Assembly: GCA_964371655.1 (NCBI GenBank)
Contig: CAYJOD010000023.1
Span: 18,335-82,334, forward strand
Length of the DNA stretch: 64,000 nucleotides
Reading direction: 5' to 3'
Source of the DNA: CAZGSN01 sp964371655
GTDB taxonomy: Bacteria; Desulfobacterota; Binatia; HRBIN30
Below are positions 24,090-32,505 of the stretch, one piece after another. The notes beneath the pieces are model-generated. The model made no database searches and was not told where the DNA came from. It saw only the letters and a list, made by a program, of their open reading frames with translations. Made by a program: the position numbers and the translations under genes. The first letter of the stretch is position 1. Each line of letters starts with the position of its first letter.

Positions 24090-25793
24090 TCACTGTGGGC
24101 AGCTGCCGTTGCGGGTGCCGTCGTCGAAGCTGTCGCAATCCAGAGTCAAGACATCGACTGTCCTGAACGTGCGGCAGACCCGACAATTGACGCGCTGGTC
24201 GAGACAGGTGGAGGACGCCAGCGCCGCGCTGCACGAGCCGGGGAAGGCGGTGGCCAGGTCGACTGTCGCGCACTGCCCCTGAAGGATGCGATCGATGCGT
24301 CGTCGCGCCGCCAACACCTTGGCGGATGGATCGAGCGTCATCTGTGTCAGGCATTGCTCGACACCCGCGCTCGAGACAACGGCTCCGGTCTTCAGCCCTG
24401 TGCGCTTGCACAGCAGGAAGATGCGTCGCTTAACGGCGGCCAGGGCGCGGAAGCTCTTGAACATCGTGTTCTGACAGAGAGCCCCCATCTCGTCCGTCGA
24501 TTGGAGGATGGCAGCGGCGCCCAGGTCGGACCCGAAAACATCACCGATCAGCCCGAGCGTCTCGCTCTGCGCCGCATCGTTGGTGACGACGGGGTCGCTT
24601 TGCCCAAAGTCCGGCAGGATGCGACAGGCGCGCCGCTGCGCCCCCACGGTCTGCGCGCGCACCCCGGCGATACGCCCGTCGGCATCGGTGGTGAGGCAGG
24701 ACTGGGCGCCGCTCGACACGTCCAAGGTCGCAGCATTGAGACATCCGCGGGCGACGCGCAGCTGGGTGTCGGCCACCCTTGAAGCCGCGGTATTGATGGC
24801 CTTGATGCAGGTCTGCTGAGGCGAGCTCTGGCGCGCCTCGAGCTGACATGTCGAAGAACAGCCGTCGAAGTTGGTCGTGTTGCCGTCGTCGCACTGCTCA
24901 CCGTCGCGAGTAACCCCGTCGCCGCACGCGTTGGGCGGCGTCAATGCTCCGAGGTAAAGCGGGTCGGGATCGAGCGTCGATGCACCGTAGATCAGGAAGC
25001 TGGCGAAGGGACCGGGATCCGGCAACACGTTACTGGTCGCTCCGGCATCTCCGGGGCGTACGAAGCCAGTGCCGACGAAGATGCCGGGGCTGACCTCCGT
25101 TCCCGGACCGTCGAGCCGATCATCATCGGTGAGATTGGCGATGCGGATCGCATCAATCTCCTCGAAGGCGCCGACGCCGAAGTTATCCAGGTCGTAAGCG
25201 GTCGCGAAGGCACCTTCCGAGGGAATGCCCACGTAGGTCTCAAAGCCGTCCTGGATGTCATAGTACCAGCGACTCCAGGTTGCGGTGCTGGCGTTGCGTA
25301 CCTGTACCATGAAGCCTTCCGGCGAGGTGCCGTTTGAAGCGGACTCGTAGACCACGAAGTCATTACCCGACTGATTGCGCATCCGCCGGCCAGCGCTCCA
25401 GGACAGTTGGAAGCCGCTCCGTGCCGTGGTCCCGTCGTTACCCAGTGGCAGGTTGACGGCGCGTGAGCCAGTGCCGCTCAGCCCCAACTTGCGGCCGAGG
25501 GTGAGACTGCTGTCGAAATTGGTCGTGCTGAGCGGGAAGCCGGTGATCGCGGAGGTAGTGTCTCCTGGGAGGCCTGTCATTGTCGCGCCATCGAAAGTGC
25601 CGGGTGCCAGCGGGAAGGCGACATCCGGGGTGTCGGCCTGGTCCCAACTAAAGCCCGCGAAGCTGTAGACCTGGCCCAGCGCGGGACTAGCCGCGGCGGC
25701 GCATAAGAAGGCGGCGGCGACTGCGGCAACGTGTGGTACTGCGCTGATCGAGCGCATGAGCCGTTCAATTGATCCCAAAACAGCGAGACGCAT
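24090..25793 (-). CDS. Secreted protein with duplicated N-terminal domain and shared Cys-rich C-terminal domain (paralogue A)
   Basis: 567 residues from ATG 25793, with GGGGAGA upstream. The signal peptide ends near SPALGQ. Residues 30-290 form a beta-rich domain (YSFAGFSWDQADTPD, NFDSSLTLGRKLGL, SGNDFVVYESASN, WSRWYYDI, LDPDPLYLGAL) also present in the upstream neighbour. A single Cys-rich repeat (CGDGVTRDGEQCDDGN, FDGCSSTCQLE) then joins to the roughly 240-residue C-terminal domain with CRVCRTFRTVDVLTLDCDSF and DDGTRNGSC at the end. Its TGA overlaps the alternative ATG (24090) of the downstream beta-helix gene. The C-terminal domain may be an anchoring or export module; the function is unknown. 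Confidence 0.75.
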   Translation of the reverse strand: MRLAVLGSIERLMRSISAVPHVAAVAAAFLCAAAASPALGQVYSFAGFSWDQADTPDVAFPLAPGTFDGATMTGLPGDTTSAITGFPLSTTNFDSSLTLGRKLGLSGTGSRAVNLPLGNDGTTARSGFQLSWSAGRRMRNQSGNDFVVYESASNGTSPEGFMVQVRNASTATWSRWYYDIQDGFETYVGIPSEGAFATAYDLDNFGVGAFEEIDAIRIANLTDDDRLDGPGTEVSPGIFVGTGFVRPGDAGATSNVLPDPGPFASFLIYGASTLDPDPLYLGALTPPNACGDGVTRDGEQCDDGNTTNFDGCSSTCQLEARQSSPQQTCIKAINTAASRVADTQLRVARGCLNAATLDVSSGAQSCLTTDADGRIAGVRAQTVGAQRRACRILPDFGQSDPVVTNDAAQSETLGLIGDVFGSDLGAAAILQSTDEMGALCQNTMFKSFRALAAVKRRIFLLCKRTGLKTGAVVSSAGVEQCLTQMTLDPSAKVLAARRRIDRILQGQCATVDLATAFPGSCSAALASSTCLDQRVNCRVCRTFRTVDVLTLDCDSFDDGTRNGSCPQ

Positions 25794-25806
25794 GTCCGAT
25801 TCTCCC

Positions 25807-28032
25807 CTAGTTGGAACACGAGGTGTTGGTCTGGCCGTCGTCAAAGGCGTCACAGTCTTTGCTCAGACCGTCGATGCGATTGAGGGCGCGACACAGACGG
25901 CAGTTGACGTGAGTCTCAAAGCAGTCACCCAGATCGGCTGCGCCAACACACAAGCTTGGGAAGGCGGCATCGAGATCGACTCCGTTGCAGATATTCGCCA
26001 GAACCGCGTTGAGACGGCGGCGCGCGAGAAAGGCCTTACCCCGACCGTCGACCAGCACGGTGTCGAGGCACTTGGTGAGAGCTGTCTCCGACACGATGGT
26101 GTCGTTGAGCAGGCCGTTGAACTTGCAGCGCAAGAATTCGCGATGCTTGGCGGCGATCAGGCTCTCCACGGCCGCCGCCACCAGACTTTGGCACTTGGCA
26201 GCGTGCAAATCCTGGCTACGCCCGATCGTGGCGGCCGAAAGATCGCCGAACAGATCTGCGCTGAGCGCGATCGATTCATCCACCGCGGCATCGTTGATAG
26301 TCGCCACAGGTACATTGCCGAAGTCGGGAGGGGCGTCGCAGAAACGTGTACGCGCACTTTCGGTGTTGCGGCGCACACGGTCGATACGGCCCAACGGATC
26401 GCTGACCAGGCAGGTTTGTGGGTCGCCGATGCGACCGCGGCTGGCGTCGCCAAGGCAAGTGCGCGTGGCGCGGGTCTGCGCGTCCAACACCTTCGAAGCG
26501 GCGCTGTTGACTTGTTTGAGACACGCTTTCTGATGGGCGTCCTGAACGATCTCGAGCCGACACGTCGAAGAGCATCCGTCGCCATCCGCGGTGGCGCCGT
26601 CGTCACACTGTTCAGCGCCGCAGACGAGGCTGTCGCCACACAGTTCGAGCGCTACGCCGCCGATGCAAGAGCCACCTGAGCAACTGGATGTCGGGGTGCA
26701 GGGATCGGCATCGTCGCAGGCTGAACCGTCTGCCGGCGCCGCGGCGTGCAGGCACTGAGTGCCGCTCTCATCGCAGCTGTCCTGCGTGCACACGTTGCCG
26801 TCGCTGCACGGATTCAAGCTGCCGCCGCAGGTGCCTGCCAGGCATTGATCGGCGACGGTGCAGAACAGAGCGTCGTCACACGGGATTCCGTTGGCTGCAG
26901 CCGCGTCGTTGACGCATGTATCGGTGGTCTCGTCGCACGAATCCACCGTGCAGGCATTCGTGTCGGCGCAATCGCGGGCCGGCCCGGTGCACGTCCCCGC
27001 CAGACAAGCATCGGACACCGTGCAGAAGGCGCCATCGTCACACGGGGTGGCGTCGTTGACGAAATGGCACGTGGCGTCGCAACAGTCGTTCGGGACATCG
27101 CCGCCCGGATCACACTGCTCGCCGGCGACAGCCTCGACGGCGCCGTTGCCGCAATGGGCGGCGCTTGGTGTGTGAAAGGCCGCGACATAGAGTGGATCGG
27201 GGTCGAGGGTGGTGCTCCCGAACTGAGTGTAGGAGGCCAGTGGTCCCGGAGCCGGGAGGTAGGAGCTGGTCGAGCCGTTGTCCTCCGGAATGATCGCCCC
27301 GACGCCCGAGGGGTTCACCGTACGATCCTCGTCCGTGAGGTTGACGAAACGGATCTCATCCGTGTCGTCGTTGTCAGCAAGGCCGAAATCGCTCAGGTCG
27401 TAGGACGTCGCAAATGCCCCCTCGGAAGGCGCGCCGCCGTACAGTTCGAAGGACTGGGCGGGCTGATAGCGCCATTCGCTCCAGGTGCCGGAGGCGACGT
27501 TGTGGACCTGGATGATCACCGGCTCGGGCGAGGTCGAGTTGCTGCCTGCCTCGTAGATCACGAAGTCCACCCCAGGAAGGTTCGGGAGCTTGCGCCCGCC
27601 GCTCCAGCTGAGTTGAAAGCCGCTGCGGGCTGTAGTGCCGTTGTTGCCGTTGGGCAGATTGAGCGCACGCGTTCCCGATGAGGCGATGCCGACGATTCGC
27701 GCCACCGAGCGGCTCGAATCGAAGCCCACGGTCGAGCTTGGAAACGCCGCGGCTGCCGCCGCCGAGCTCGGCGATGCGGTGACAATCGCCCCGCCGTAGG
27801 TGCCCGGAGAAAGGCTGAAGCCCTGGTCTGGCGTGTCGGTCTGATCGAATGTGAAGCCGGCAAACGAGAACGATTGCGCATGCACGGTGCCGACCGTTGA
27901 GAGCCCCAATAACGCTACCAGCGCAATCTCGAGCCGTAGTAAGCACGTGACCCACCGCCCCACAGGAAAGAGCGTCGCAGACCGGCCCTTGGCCGGTAGC
28001 GCCGTTGCCATACCCCGTGAACTGTCCATCAT
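25807..28032 (-). CDS. Secreted protein with duplicated N-terminal domain, Cys-rich tandem repeats and shared C-terminal domain (paralogue B)
   Basis: About 741 residues from ATG 28032, placed 10 bases after GGAGG; in-frame ATGs at 28050, 28038 and 28029 are alternatives. The signal peptide ends near TVHAQ. Residues 50-290 are homologous to paralogue A (YSFAG / FSFAGFTFDQTDTPD, FDSSRSVARIVGI, VDFVIYEAGSNSTSPE). Between about 300 and 455 come tandem Cys-rich units of the type CDDGAFCTVSDACLAGTC and CTVDSCDETTDTC, as in large extracellular proteins of myxobacteria. A CGAEQCDDGA unit then leads into the C-terminal domain ending CRLCRALNRIDGLSKDCDAF and DDGQTNTSC. It is first of three same-strand genes, 13 bp before paralogue A, so they are probably one operon. 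Confidence 0.75.
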   Translation of the reverse strand: MMDSSRGMATALPAKGRSATLFPVGRWVTCLLRLEIALVALLGLSTVGTVHAQSFSFAGFTFDQTDTPDQGFSLSPGTYGGAIVTASPSSAAAAAAFPSSTVGFDSSRSVARIVGIASSGTRALNLPNGNNGTTARSGFQLSWSGGRKLPNLPGVDFVIYEAGSNSTSPEPVIIQVHNVASGTWSEWRYQPAQSFELYGGAPSEGAFATSYDLSDFGLADNDDTDEIRFVNLTDEDRTVNPSGVGAIIPEDNGSTSSYLPAPGPLASYTQFGSTTLDPDPLYVAAFHTPSAAHCGNGAVEAVAGEQCDPGGDVPNDCCDATCHFVNDATPCDDGAFCTVSDACLAGTCTGPARDCADTNACTVDSCDETTDTCVNDAAAANGIPCDDALFCTVADQCLAGTCGGSLNPCSDGNVCTQDSCDESGTQCLHAAAPADGSACDDADPCTPTSSCSGGSCIGGVALELCGDSLVCGAEQCDDGATADGDGCSSTCRLEIVQDAHQKACLKQVNSAASKVLDAQTRATRTCLGDASRGRIGDPQTCLVSDPLGRIDRVRRNTESARTRFCDAPPDFGNVPVATINDAAVDESIALSADLFGDLSAATIGRSQDLHAAKCQSLVAAAVESLIAAKHREFLRCKFNGLLNDTIVSETALTKCLDTVLVDGRGKAFLARRRLNAVLANICNGVDLDAAFPSLCVGAADLGDCFETHVNCRLCRALNRIDGLSKDCDAFDDGQTNTSCSN

Positions 28033-28068
28033 TTCCATCTCGCCTCCCATTGGTTCATGAACCCCCGG

Positions 28069-28159
28069 GGTGCTGGGTCAGTTTGAAATTGTAGAAGCAC
28101 GGCATGCCGTGCTTCTACGAATCTTCTCGTGCCGCCTGATCTCAAACTGACCCAACACC
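28069..28159. repeat. 91-bp palindromic element containing a perfect 28-bp inverted repeat
   Basis: The ends GTGCTGGGTCAGTTTGA and TCAAACTGACCCAACAC are inverted repeats with one mismatch. Inside, 28091-28118 is a perfect palindrome of the half-site GTAGAAGCACGGCA. It could form a long cruciform or RNA hairpin. It lies upstream of paralogue B, so its transcript or the DNA structure may affect that promoter. No flanking duplication is visible, and only one copy is in the window. Confidence 0.7.
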
Positions 28160-28321
28160 GAATTCCGCGACCGTCGCCCCTGTCGCGGCAAAATTTCGTA
28201 CGCTGAGCAGATGGCGTGCCGAGAGGAGGTGGCGTGCAGATGGCGTGCCAAATCACGACGTACGCCGTCATTCGCGAGTGGCGACCTAGCGCCTGCCAGA
28301 TTTGGGAATAGGGAGGAGCCG

Positions 28322-28459
28322 ATGTACCTAGGAAGAATATTTCAGCGGTTCGGTTCTGGCATTTCAGCTCGCCGTAGCGTTGTGAACTTAGTCTCGCGTC
28401 ACATAGTAGCTTCGTGTTTGGCTGATACCGAACATGTCGAGCGACTTTCCAAGAAGTAG
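28322..28459 (+). CDS. Possible small protein of 45 residues in the gap 28160-28772
   Basis: ATG 28322 follows a purine-rich tract AGGGAGGAG at 28310-28318, a reasonable ribosome-binding site. The product begins MYLGRIFQRFGSGISARRSV and is basic, with no recognised motif. This is the only candidate gene in a 600-bp stretch that otherwise has weak coding signal and somewhat lower GC. It could be chance, since ribosome-site-like tracts are common here. Confidence 0.2.
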   Translation: MYLGRIFQRFGSGISARRSVVNLVSRHIVASCLADTEHVERLSKK

Positions 28460-28772
28460 ACGGTTGGAGAAGGAGGAATGCGTCCTGAGTTCACAAAGAC
28501 CGGGACGGATTCTCAGCTCTGGGACGGGTTCCGTGCGTGGTGCACTAGGAGCATGAGCAATTACGTGCGCTGACTACTCGGTCCGCGCAACATCAGATAG
28601 CGCCGTCTTAGCCAAGGGCCACTAGAAAGTTGCACGACGCGCCGGCCGAACAGCGTACCAACGCAGCTGAACCGTACGTGTCGTCGCCCTCGGGCGGCTA
28701 CGGCTCGCAAGCGTTGCGGCGTCGATGCTGGGGTCTTGCCACCTGCCGAAGCAGGCGATGGTCAACAGCTTC

Positions 28773-29924
28773 CTAACGCACGCTTTCGGCGAGAGCGTCA
28801 ACCACGCGTTGTTGATTGCCTTCGCTTAGGCCCGGGAAGATTGGCAGGAAAAGTGTCTCGGCTGCGGCTGCTTCCGTTTCCGGGAGCGACAAGTCCTTCC
28901 CGCGCTCGCGAAAGTACGGTTCGCGATGCAATGGCTGAATGCCATGCCGGCACGAGACGGCGCGCTCGGCCATGCGTACGACGACGTCGTGGGCGGTGAC
29001 TCGTGCGCCGGGCCGCAGACGAATGCAGTACGATGAGTACGCGGGCTCGGCATAGGAAGGCACATACGGTGCTTCTACCGCATCGATCCGCACCAAGGCG
29101 TCGTCATAGAACCGCGCCTGGTCGCGACGCGCTTGCAACATCGCCGGTAGCTTGCGCAGTTGCACCAAGCCCATGGCCGCCTGCATATCGGTGAGTCGAT
29201 AGTTGAACCCGGCCTCGATGTACTCCTGTACAATCGTGCCCTTGGCCTGGTGGCGCGCCAGGTCGGACACCGACGCGCCGGCCGATCGCAAGATGCGCGC
29301 GCGCTCGGCGGCGGCCGCGTCGTCGAGCACCAGCATCCCGCCTTCTCCGGTGGTGATCATCTTGCGCGGGTGAAAGCTGAAGCAGGCGGGCACGCCGCAG
29401 CCGCCAACCACTTTGCCCTTGTAGCGCGCACCCAATGCCGTCGCCGCGTCTTCGATCAGCAGCAGGTCGTGGCGTTGTGCCAGAGCGCGGAACGCGTCGA
29501 GGTCGGCGGGCAAACCGATTTGATCCACCAGGACGATGGCGCGTGTCCGAGGTGTCAGGCGTCGCGCCGCATCCTGGGCGTCCATGTTGTAGGTGCGTCG
29601 CTCGATGTCGACGAAACGCGGCACACCACCGGCGAGAAGGATGGCATTGATGGTCGCCATGCACGTAAACGACGGACACAAGACCTCGTCACCGGGCACC
29701 ACGCCGGCGACCAGCAGCGCCAGGTGCAACGCCGTCGTCGCCGCGTTAGTCGCCACCGCGTGGCGCGCGCCGACGTACTCGGCAAGCGCGCTCTCGAAGC
29801 TCGCGGTCTTGGGACCAAGGCTGATCCATCCCGAGAGAATCACCTCGCGAACGGCGGCCGCCTCCTCCTCGCCGAGCCACGGCTTGAGAAACGGAATCTG
29901 GCCTGCAAACAGATCGTCGCTCAT
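28773..29924 (-). CDS. DegT/DnrJ/EryC1/StrS-family sugar aminotransferase
   Basis: 383 residues from ATG 29924, whose ATGA overlaps the stop of the upstream GT2 gene. Family blocks are in order: IPFLKPWLGEEEAAAV, GWISLGPKTASFE, AVATNAATTALHLAL, LCPSFTCMATINAI, FVDIERRTYNMD, LIEDAATALGARY, and the PLP-lysine motif FSFHPRKMITTGEGG. It converts a keto-sugar nucleotide to an amino sugar, using PLP and usually glutamate. It is the last gene of a six-gene minus-strand cluster that also includes an oxidoreductase and acyltransferase. It resembles the other DegT gene of the cluster (31348-32505), and the two may act on different positions or be redundant. Confidence 0.87.
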   Translation of the reverse strand: MSDDLFAGQIPFLKPWLGEEEAAAVREVILSGWISLGPKTASFESALAEYVGARHAVATNAATTALHLALLVAGVVPGDEVLCPSFTCMATINAILLAGGVPRFVDIERRTYNMDAQDAARRLTPRTRAIVLVDQIGLPADLDAFRALAQRHDLLLIEDAATALGARYKGKVVGGCGVPACFSFHPRKMITTGEGGMLVLDDAAAAERARILRSAGASVSDLARHQAKGTIVQEYIEAGFNYRLTDMQAAMGLVQLRKLPAMLQARRDQARFYDDALVRIDAVEAPYVPSYAEPAYSSYCIRLRPGARVTAHDVVVRMAERAVSCRHGIQPLHREPYFRERGKDLSLPETEAAAAETLFLPIFPGLSEGNQQRVVDALAESVR

Positions 29925-30670
29925 CGTGAGTCGCCGCCGCTGCGGACGCCACGCAGGCGCGGGGCGCGGCGCAGCTCGAGCCATAGGCGGGTCATGTCGC
30001 GCACGGAGTCGCGCACCACGCGCCAGTTCCCCGACGAGGACGCCCCGGTCTGGCGTGGATGATACTCGGCCTCCACGGCCAGGACGCGAAATCCAAGATG
30101 ATGGGCGCGAATAATGCGCTCGACGGTGACGAAGGCGGTGGCGCGCGAGAAGCACCGCAGTTGGTCGAGCACCGAACGCTTGTAGACCTGCACGAAGTTG
30201 TAATCGCTGATCCGGGTGCCGAAGAGAAGACGGATCAGGGTGCGGTTGCCCCACGAAACGAAGCGACGTGCGCGCGAGACGCCCGGATACGATTTGCGCG
30301 TCACCACGACGATGTCAGCCGCCGGGAAGTGCGGGAGCACATCGCGCAAGTCGTCGAAGTCGAACGGGTAGTCCATGGCATTGTGGGTGACCAGGTCGAA
30401 GCGTGCCGCGGCAAAGCCCTTCTCAATCGACCCTCCCTGCTTGAGATTGGTCGGGTTGTGTACGACGCGGACGTTGCTCAGCTGGCGTCCGAGCTCATCG
30501 GCTATTGCTGGGGTACTATCGCGGCTGCAGTCGTCGATCAAGATTACCTCGAACGTGCCGACAAGTGGTTGCAGGCTCGCGACGCAGCGTCGAACCGTCG
30601 ACTCGATCATCTCTTCCTCGTTGTACGCCGGCAACACCACGGACAACGACGCGTCGGGAAACAGACTCAT
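29921..30670 (-). CDS. GT2 glycosyltransferase, dolichyl-phosphate-mannose-synthase-like
   Basis: 249 residues with the GT-A fold: LSVVLPAYNEEEMIEST at the N-terminus, VILIDDCSRDSTP near 42-54, the acidic motif AMDYPFDFDDL near 98-108, and a later RRFVSWGNRTLIRLLFG typical of DPM-like enzymes, although there is no C-terminal TM pair. Such enzymes transfer sugars to polyprenyl phosphate or to a growing glycan at the cytoplasmic membrane. It overlaps the downstream aminotransferase by 4 bp and lies 12 bp after the acyltransferase, so it belongs to the same operon. Confidence 0.82.
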   Translation of the reverse strand: MSLFPDASLSVVLPAYNEEEMIESTVRRCVASLQPLVGTFEVILIDDCSRDSTPAIADELGRQLSNVRVVHNPTNLKQGGSIEKGFAAARFDLVTHNAMDYPFDFDDLRDVLPHFPAADIVVVTRKSYPGVSRARRFVSWGNRTLIRLLFGTRISDYNFVQVYKRSVLDQLRCFSRATAFVTVERIIRAHHLGFRVLAVEAEYHPRQTGASSSGNWRVVRDSVRDMTRLWLELRRAPRLRGVRSGGDSR

Positions 30671-30682
30671 TGCGGCTGATCC

Positions 30683-31345
30683 TCAGAGCAAGCGGTCGAA
30701 ATCTGAGTCCCCGTCGAGAACACGAATGACACGCGCCGGAGCTCCGTAGGCCAACACGTTGGGCGGGATGTTGTCGACCACGACCGCGCCCGCACCAATC
30801 ACCGCCCCGGCACCGATGTGCACGCGCGGAGCAAGCGTGACGCCGGCGGAAAGAAACGCGCCGCGATCGATGCGCACCCGTCCACCCATCGACACGCCCG
30901 AGCTGATCGCGCAGCCATCCTCCACGATGGAGTCGTGCTCGACGATGGCGCCGGTGTTGATGATGACGTGCTTGCCGACGCGGGCGCCGGTATTGATGAT
31001 CGCACCCGCCAGCACCGTGGTCCCTTCCCCGAGGACGGCCGATGGCATCACCACCGCACTCGGATGGATCAGGCAGGCCCACGGCGCAGCGTGGTAGAGC
31101 TCGGCAAGCGCCAGACGTTGCGGGTTGTGGCCGATCGCCAACACTGCCTCCGCGGTGTGCTTGTCCAGATGGGCCAGCGCGTCGACGCGGCCGATCACGG
31201 TAACGCCGGCGATCGTCTTATCCTGCAGGTGGGGCGCGTCATCGAGGAAGCACAGCCTGACTCCCGGGAACTGTGCGCGCCATACCTCGGCAAGGATCGC
31301 ACCCTGCGATCCGGCGCCGACAATGTACCCGTTGCTGACCGTCAT
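30683..31345 (-). CDS. PglD/NeuD-type sugar N- or O-acyltransferase
   Basis: 220 residues. The N-terminal third is a Rossmann-like sugar-nucleotide domain (YIVGAGSQGAILAE, VRLCFLDDAPHLQ, VLAIGHN). The rest is a left-handed beta-helix of hexapeptide repeats. The catalytic histidine position is probably the His in NTGAIVEHDSIVEDGCAISS, as in PglD, and the acetyl-CoA site follows in GAVIGAGAVVVDN. It would acylate the amine made by one of the DegT enzymes. It is 2 bp upstream of the end of the second DegT gene, which supports a coupled pathway. Confidence 0.84.
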   Translation of the reverse strand: MTVSNGYIVGAGSQGAILAEVWRAQFPGVRLCFLDDAPHLQDKTIAGVTVIGRVDALAHLDKHTAEAVLAIGHNPQRLALAELYHAAPWACLIHPSAVVMPSAVLGEGTTVLAGAIINTGARVGKHVIINTGAIVEHDSIVEDGCAISSGVSMGGRVRIDRGAFLSAGVTLAPRVHIGAGAVIGAGAVVVDNIPPNVLAYGAPARVIRVLDGDSDFDRLL

Positions 31346-31347
31346 TG

Positions 31348-32505
31348 TCAGGCGACCCCAACGCGCGCGACCGCCGCGATCAGCTCAGCGACGACGGTGT
31401 TCTGATCGTCTGCGCTCAAGCTGCTGTACAAGGGTAGGATCAAGGAGCCGTCACTCGCGGCTTCCGACACCGGCAATGAGACCTTCTCGCGTGCTGCATA
31501 GGCGGGCTCGCGATGCGCGGTCATGACCCCGGCGCGTGTGGCAATGCCTTTGTCGAGCAGGTCTTGCATGACCGCATCGCGGCGCGACGCCGAGAAGCCG
31601 CGCAGGCGGACGGCGTAGGACTGCACGTTCCACTCCGCCCACGGCGGCACCGAGGGAGTGTCGATTACATCGTGCCCGCGCAGAGCCGCATCGTAACGCG
31701 CGGCGACCTCGCGGCGCGCTTGCACAATCCATGGCAAGCGCTTCAGTTGCTCGATGCCGACGGCGGCTTGGATGTCGGTCATGCGGTAATTGTACCCAAT
31801 CTCCGAGTAGCTTTCGCGCACCACCTGCGTGGCACGATGGCGCACGGTGTCGGGTACGCTCATGCCGTGATGACGGAGCAAGCGCAGGCGCGCGGCGTAT
31901 GCGGCGGAGCTGGTCGTAATCATCCCGCCGTCGCCGGTCGTGATGAGCTTGCGTGGGTGGAAGGAGAAACAAACGAGATCGCTATGGCAACCGATGGTAC
32001 GCCCGCGGTAGCGGCTGCCCATCGCACAAGCGGCATCCTCGATGAGCGCGAGGCCATGGGCGCGCGCGAGCTGCGCCCATGCGTCGATGTCGGCCGGCAG
32101 TCCGAGCTGGTGGACGAGCAGGATCGCCTTGGTCCTTGGGGTAATCCGCCGCTGCGCATCGGCGAGATCGAGATTGAACGTTCGCGCCTCGACCTCGGCA
32201 AACACCGGTATTGCGGCCGCGTGCACCACGGCGTTGGCGGTCGCGATGTAGGACATCGACGGGACGATCACCTCGTCGCCAGCGCCGACGCCGGCACAGA
32301 TCAAAGCGAGATGCAGTGCGGTCGTGCACGACGAGACCGCCACGGCATGCTGGGCTCCGCAATACCGTGCCACCTCGTGCTCGAACTCGGCAACCTTGGG
32401 TCCTTGCGTCACCCAGCCGGACTCGATCACGCGGCGAACCGCCTGCCACTCGGCCTCGCCGAGATCGGGTTTGGTGATGGGAACGAAGCGTTGATCACCC
32501 GGCAT
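31348..32505 (-). CDS. DegT/DnrJ/EryC1/StrS-family sugar aminotransferase (second copy)
   Basis: 385 residues from ATG 32505 (it overlaps the upstream epimerase stop by 11 bp). Conserved blocks are PITKPDLGEAEWQAV, SGWVTQGPKVAEFE, AVAVSSCTTALHLALI, IVPSMSYIATANAV, LIEDAACAMGSRYRG and the PLP-lysine motif FSFHPRKLITTGDGG. It is followed directly by the acyltransferase, the usual order aminotransferase - acyltransferase in amino-sugar pathways such as those for N-acetylated 3- or 4-amino sugars. Which position it aminates cannot be told from sequence alone. Confidence 0.87.
   Translation of the reverse strand: MPGDQRFVPITKPDLGEAEWQAVRRVIESGWVTQGPKVAEFEHEVARYCGAQHAVAVSSCTTALHLALICAGVGAGDEVIVPSMSYIATANAVVHAAAIPVFAEVEARTFNLDLADAQRRITPRTKAILLVHQLGLPADIDAWAQLARAHGLALIEDAACAMGSRYRGRTIGCHSDLVCFSFHPRKLITTGDGGMITTSSAAYAARLRLLRHHGMSVPDTVRHRATQVVRESYSEIGYNYRMTDIQAAVGIEQLKRLPWIVQARREVAARYDAALRGHDVIDTPSVPPWAEWNVQSYAVRLRGFSASRRDAVMQDLLDKGIATRAGVMTAHREPAYAAREKVSLPVSEAASDGSLILPLYSSLSADDQNTVVAELIAAVARVGVA

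Noticed and set aside
24058..24411. N-terminal extension of the beta-helix protein
   Set aside because: It overlaps the C-terminal coding region of the next gene; a ribosome site and signal peptide place the start at 24057 or at most 24090.
29925..30254. N-terminal extension of the DegT aminotransferase
   Set aside because: It overlaps the GT2 gene by 330 bp and lacks family similarity; the aminotransferase homology starts right after ATG 29924.
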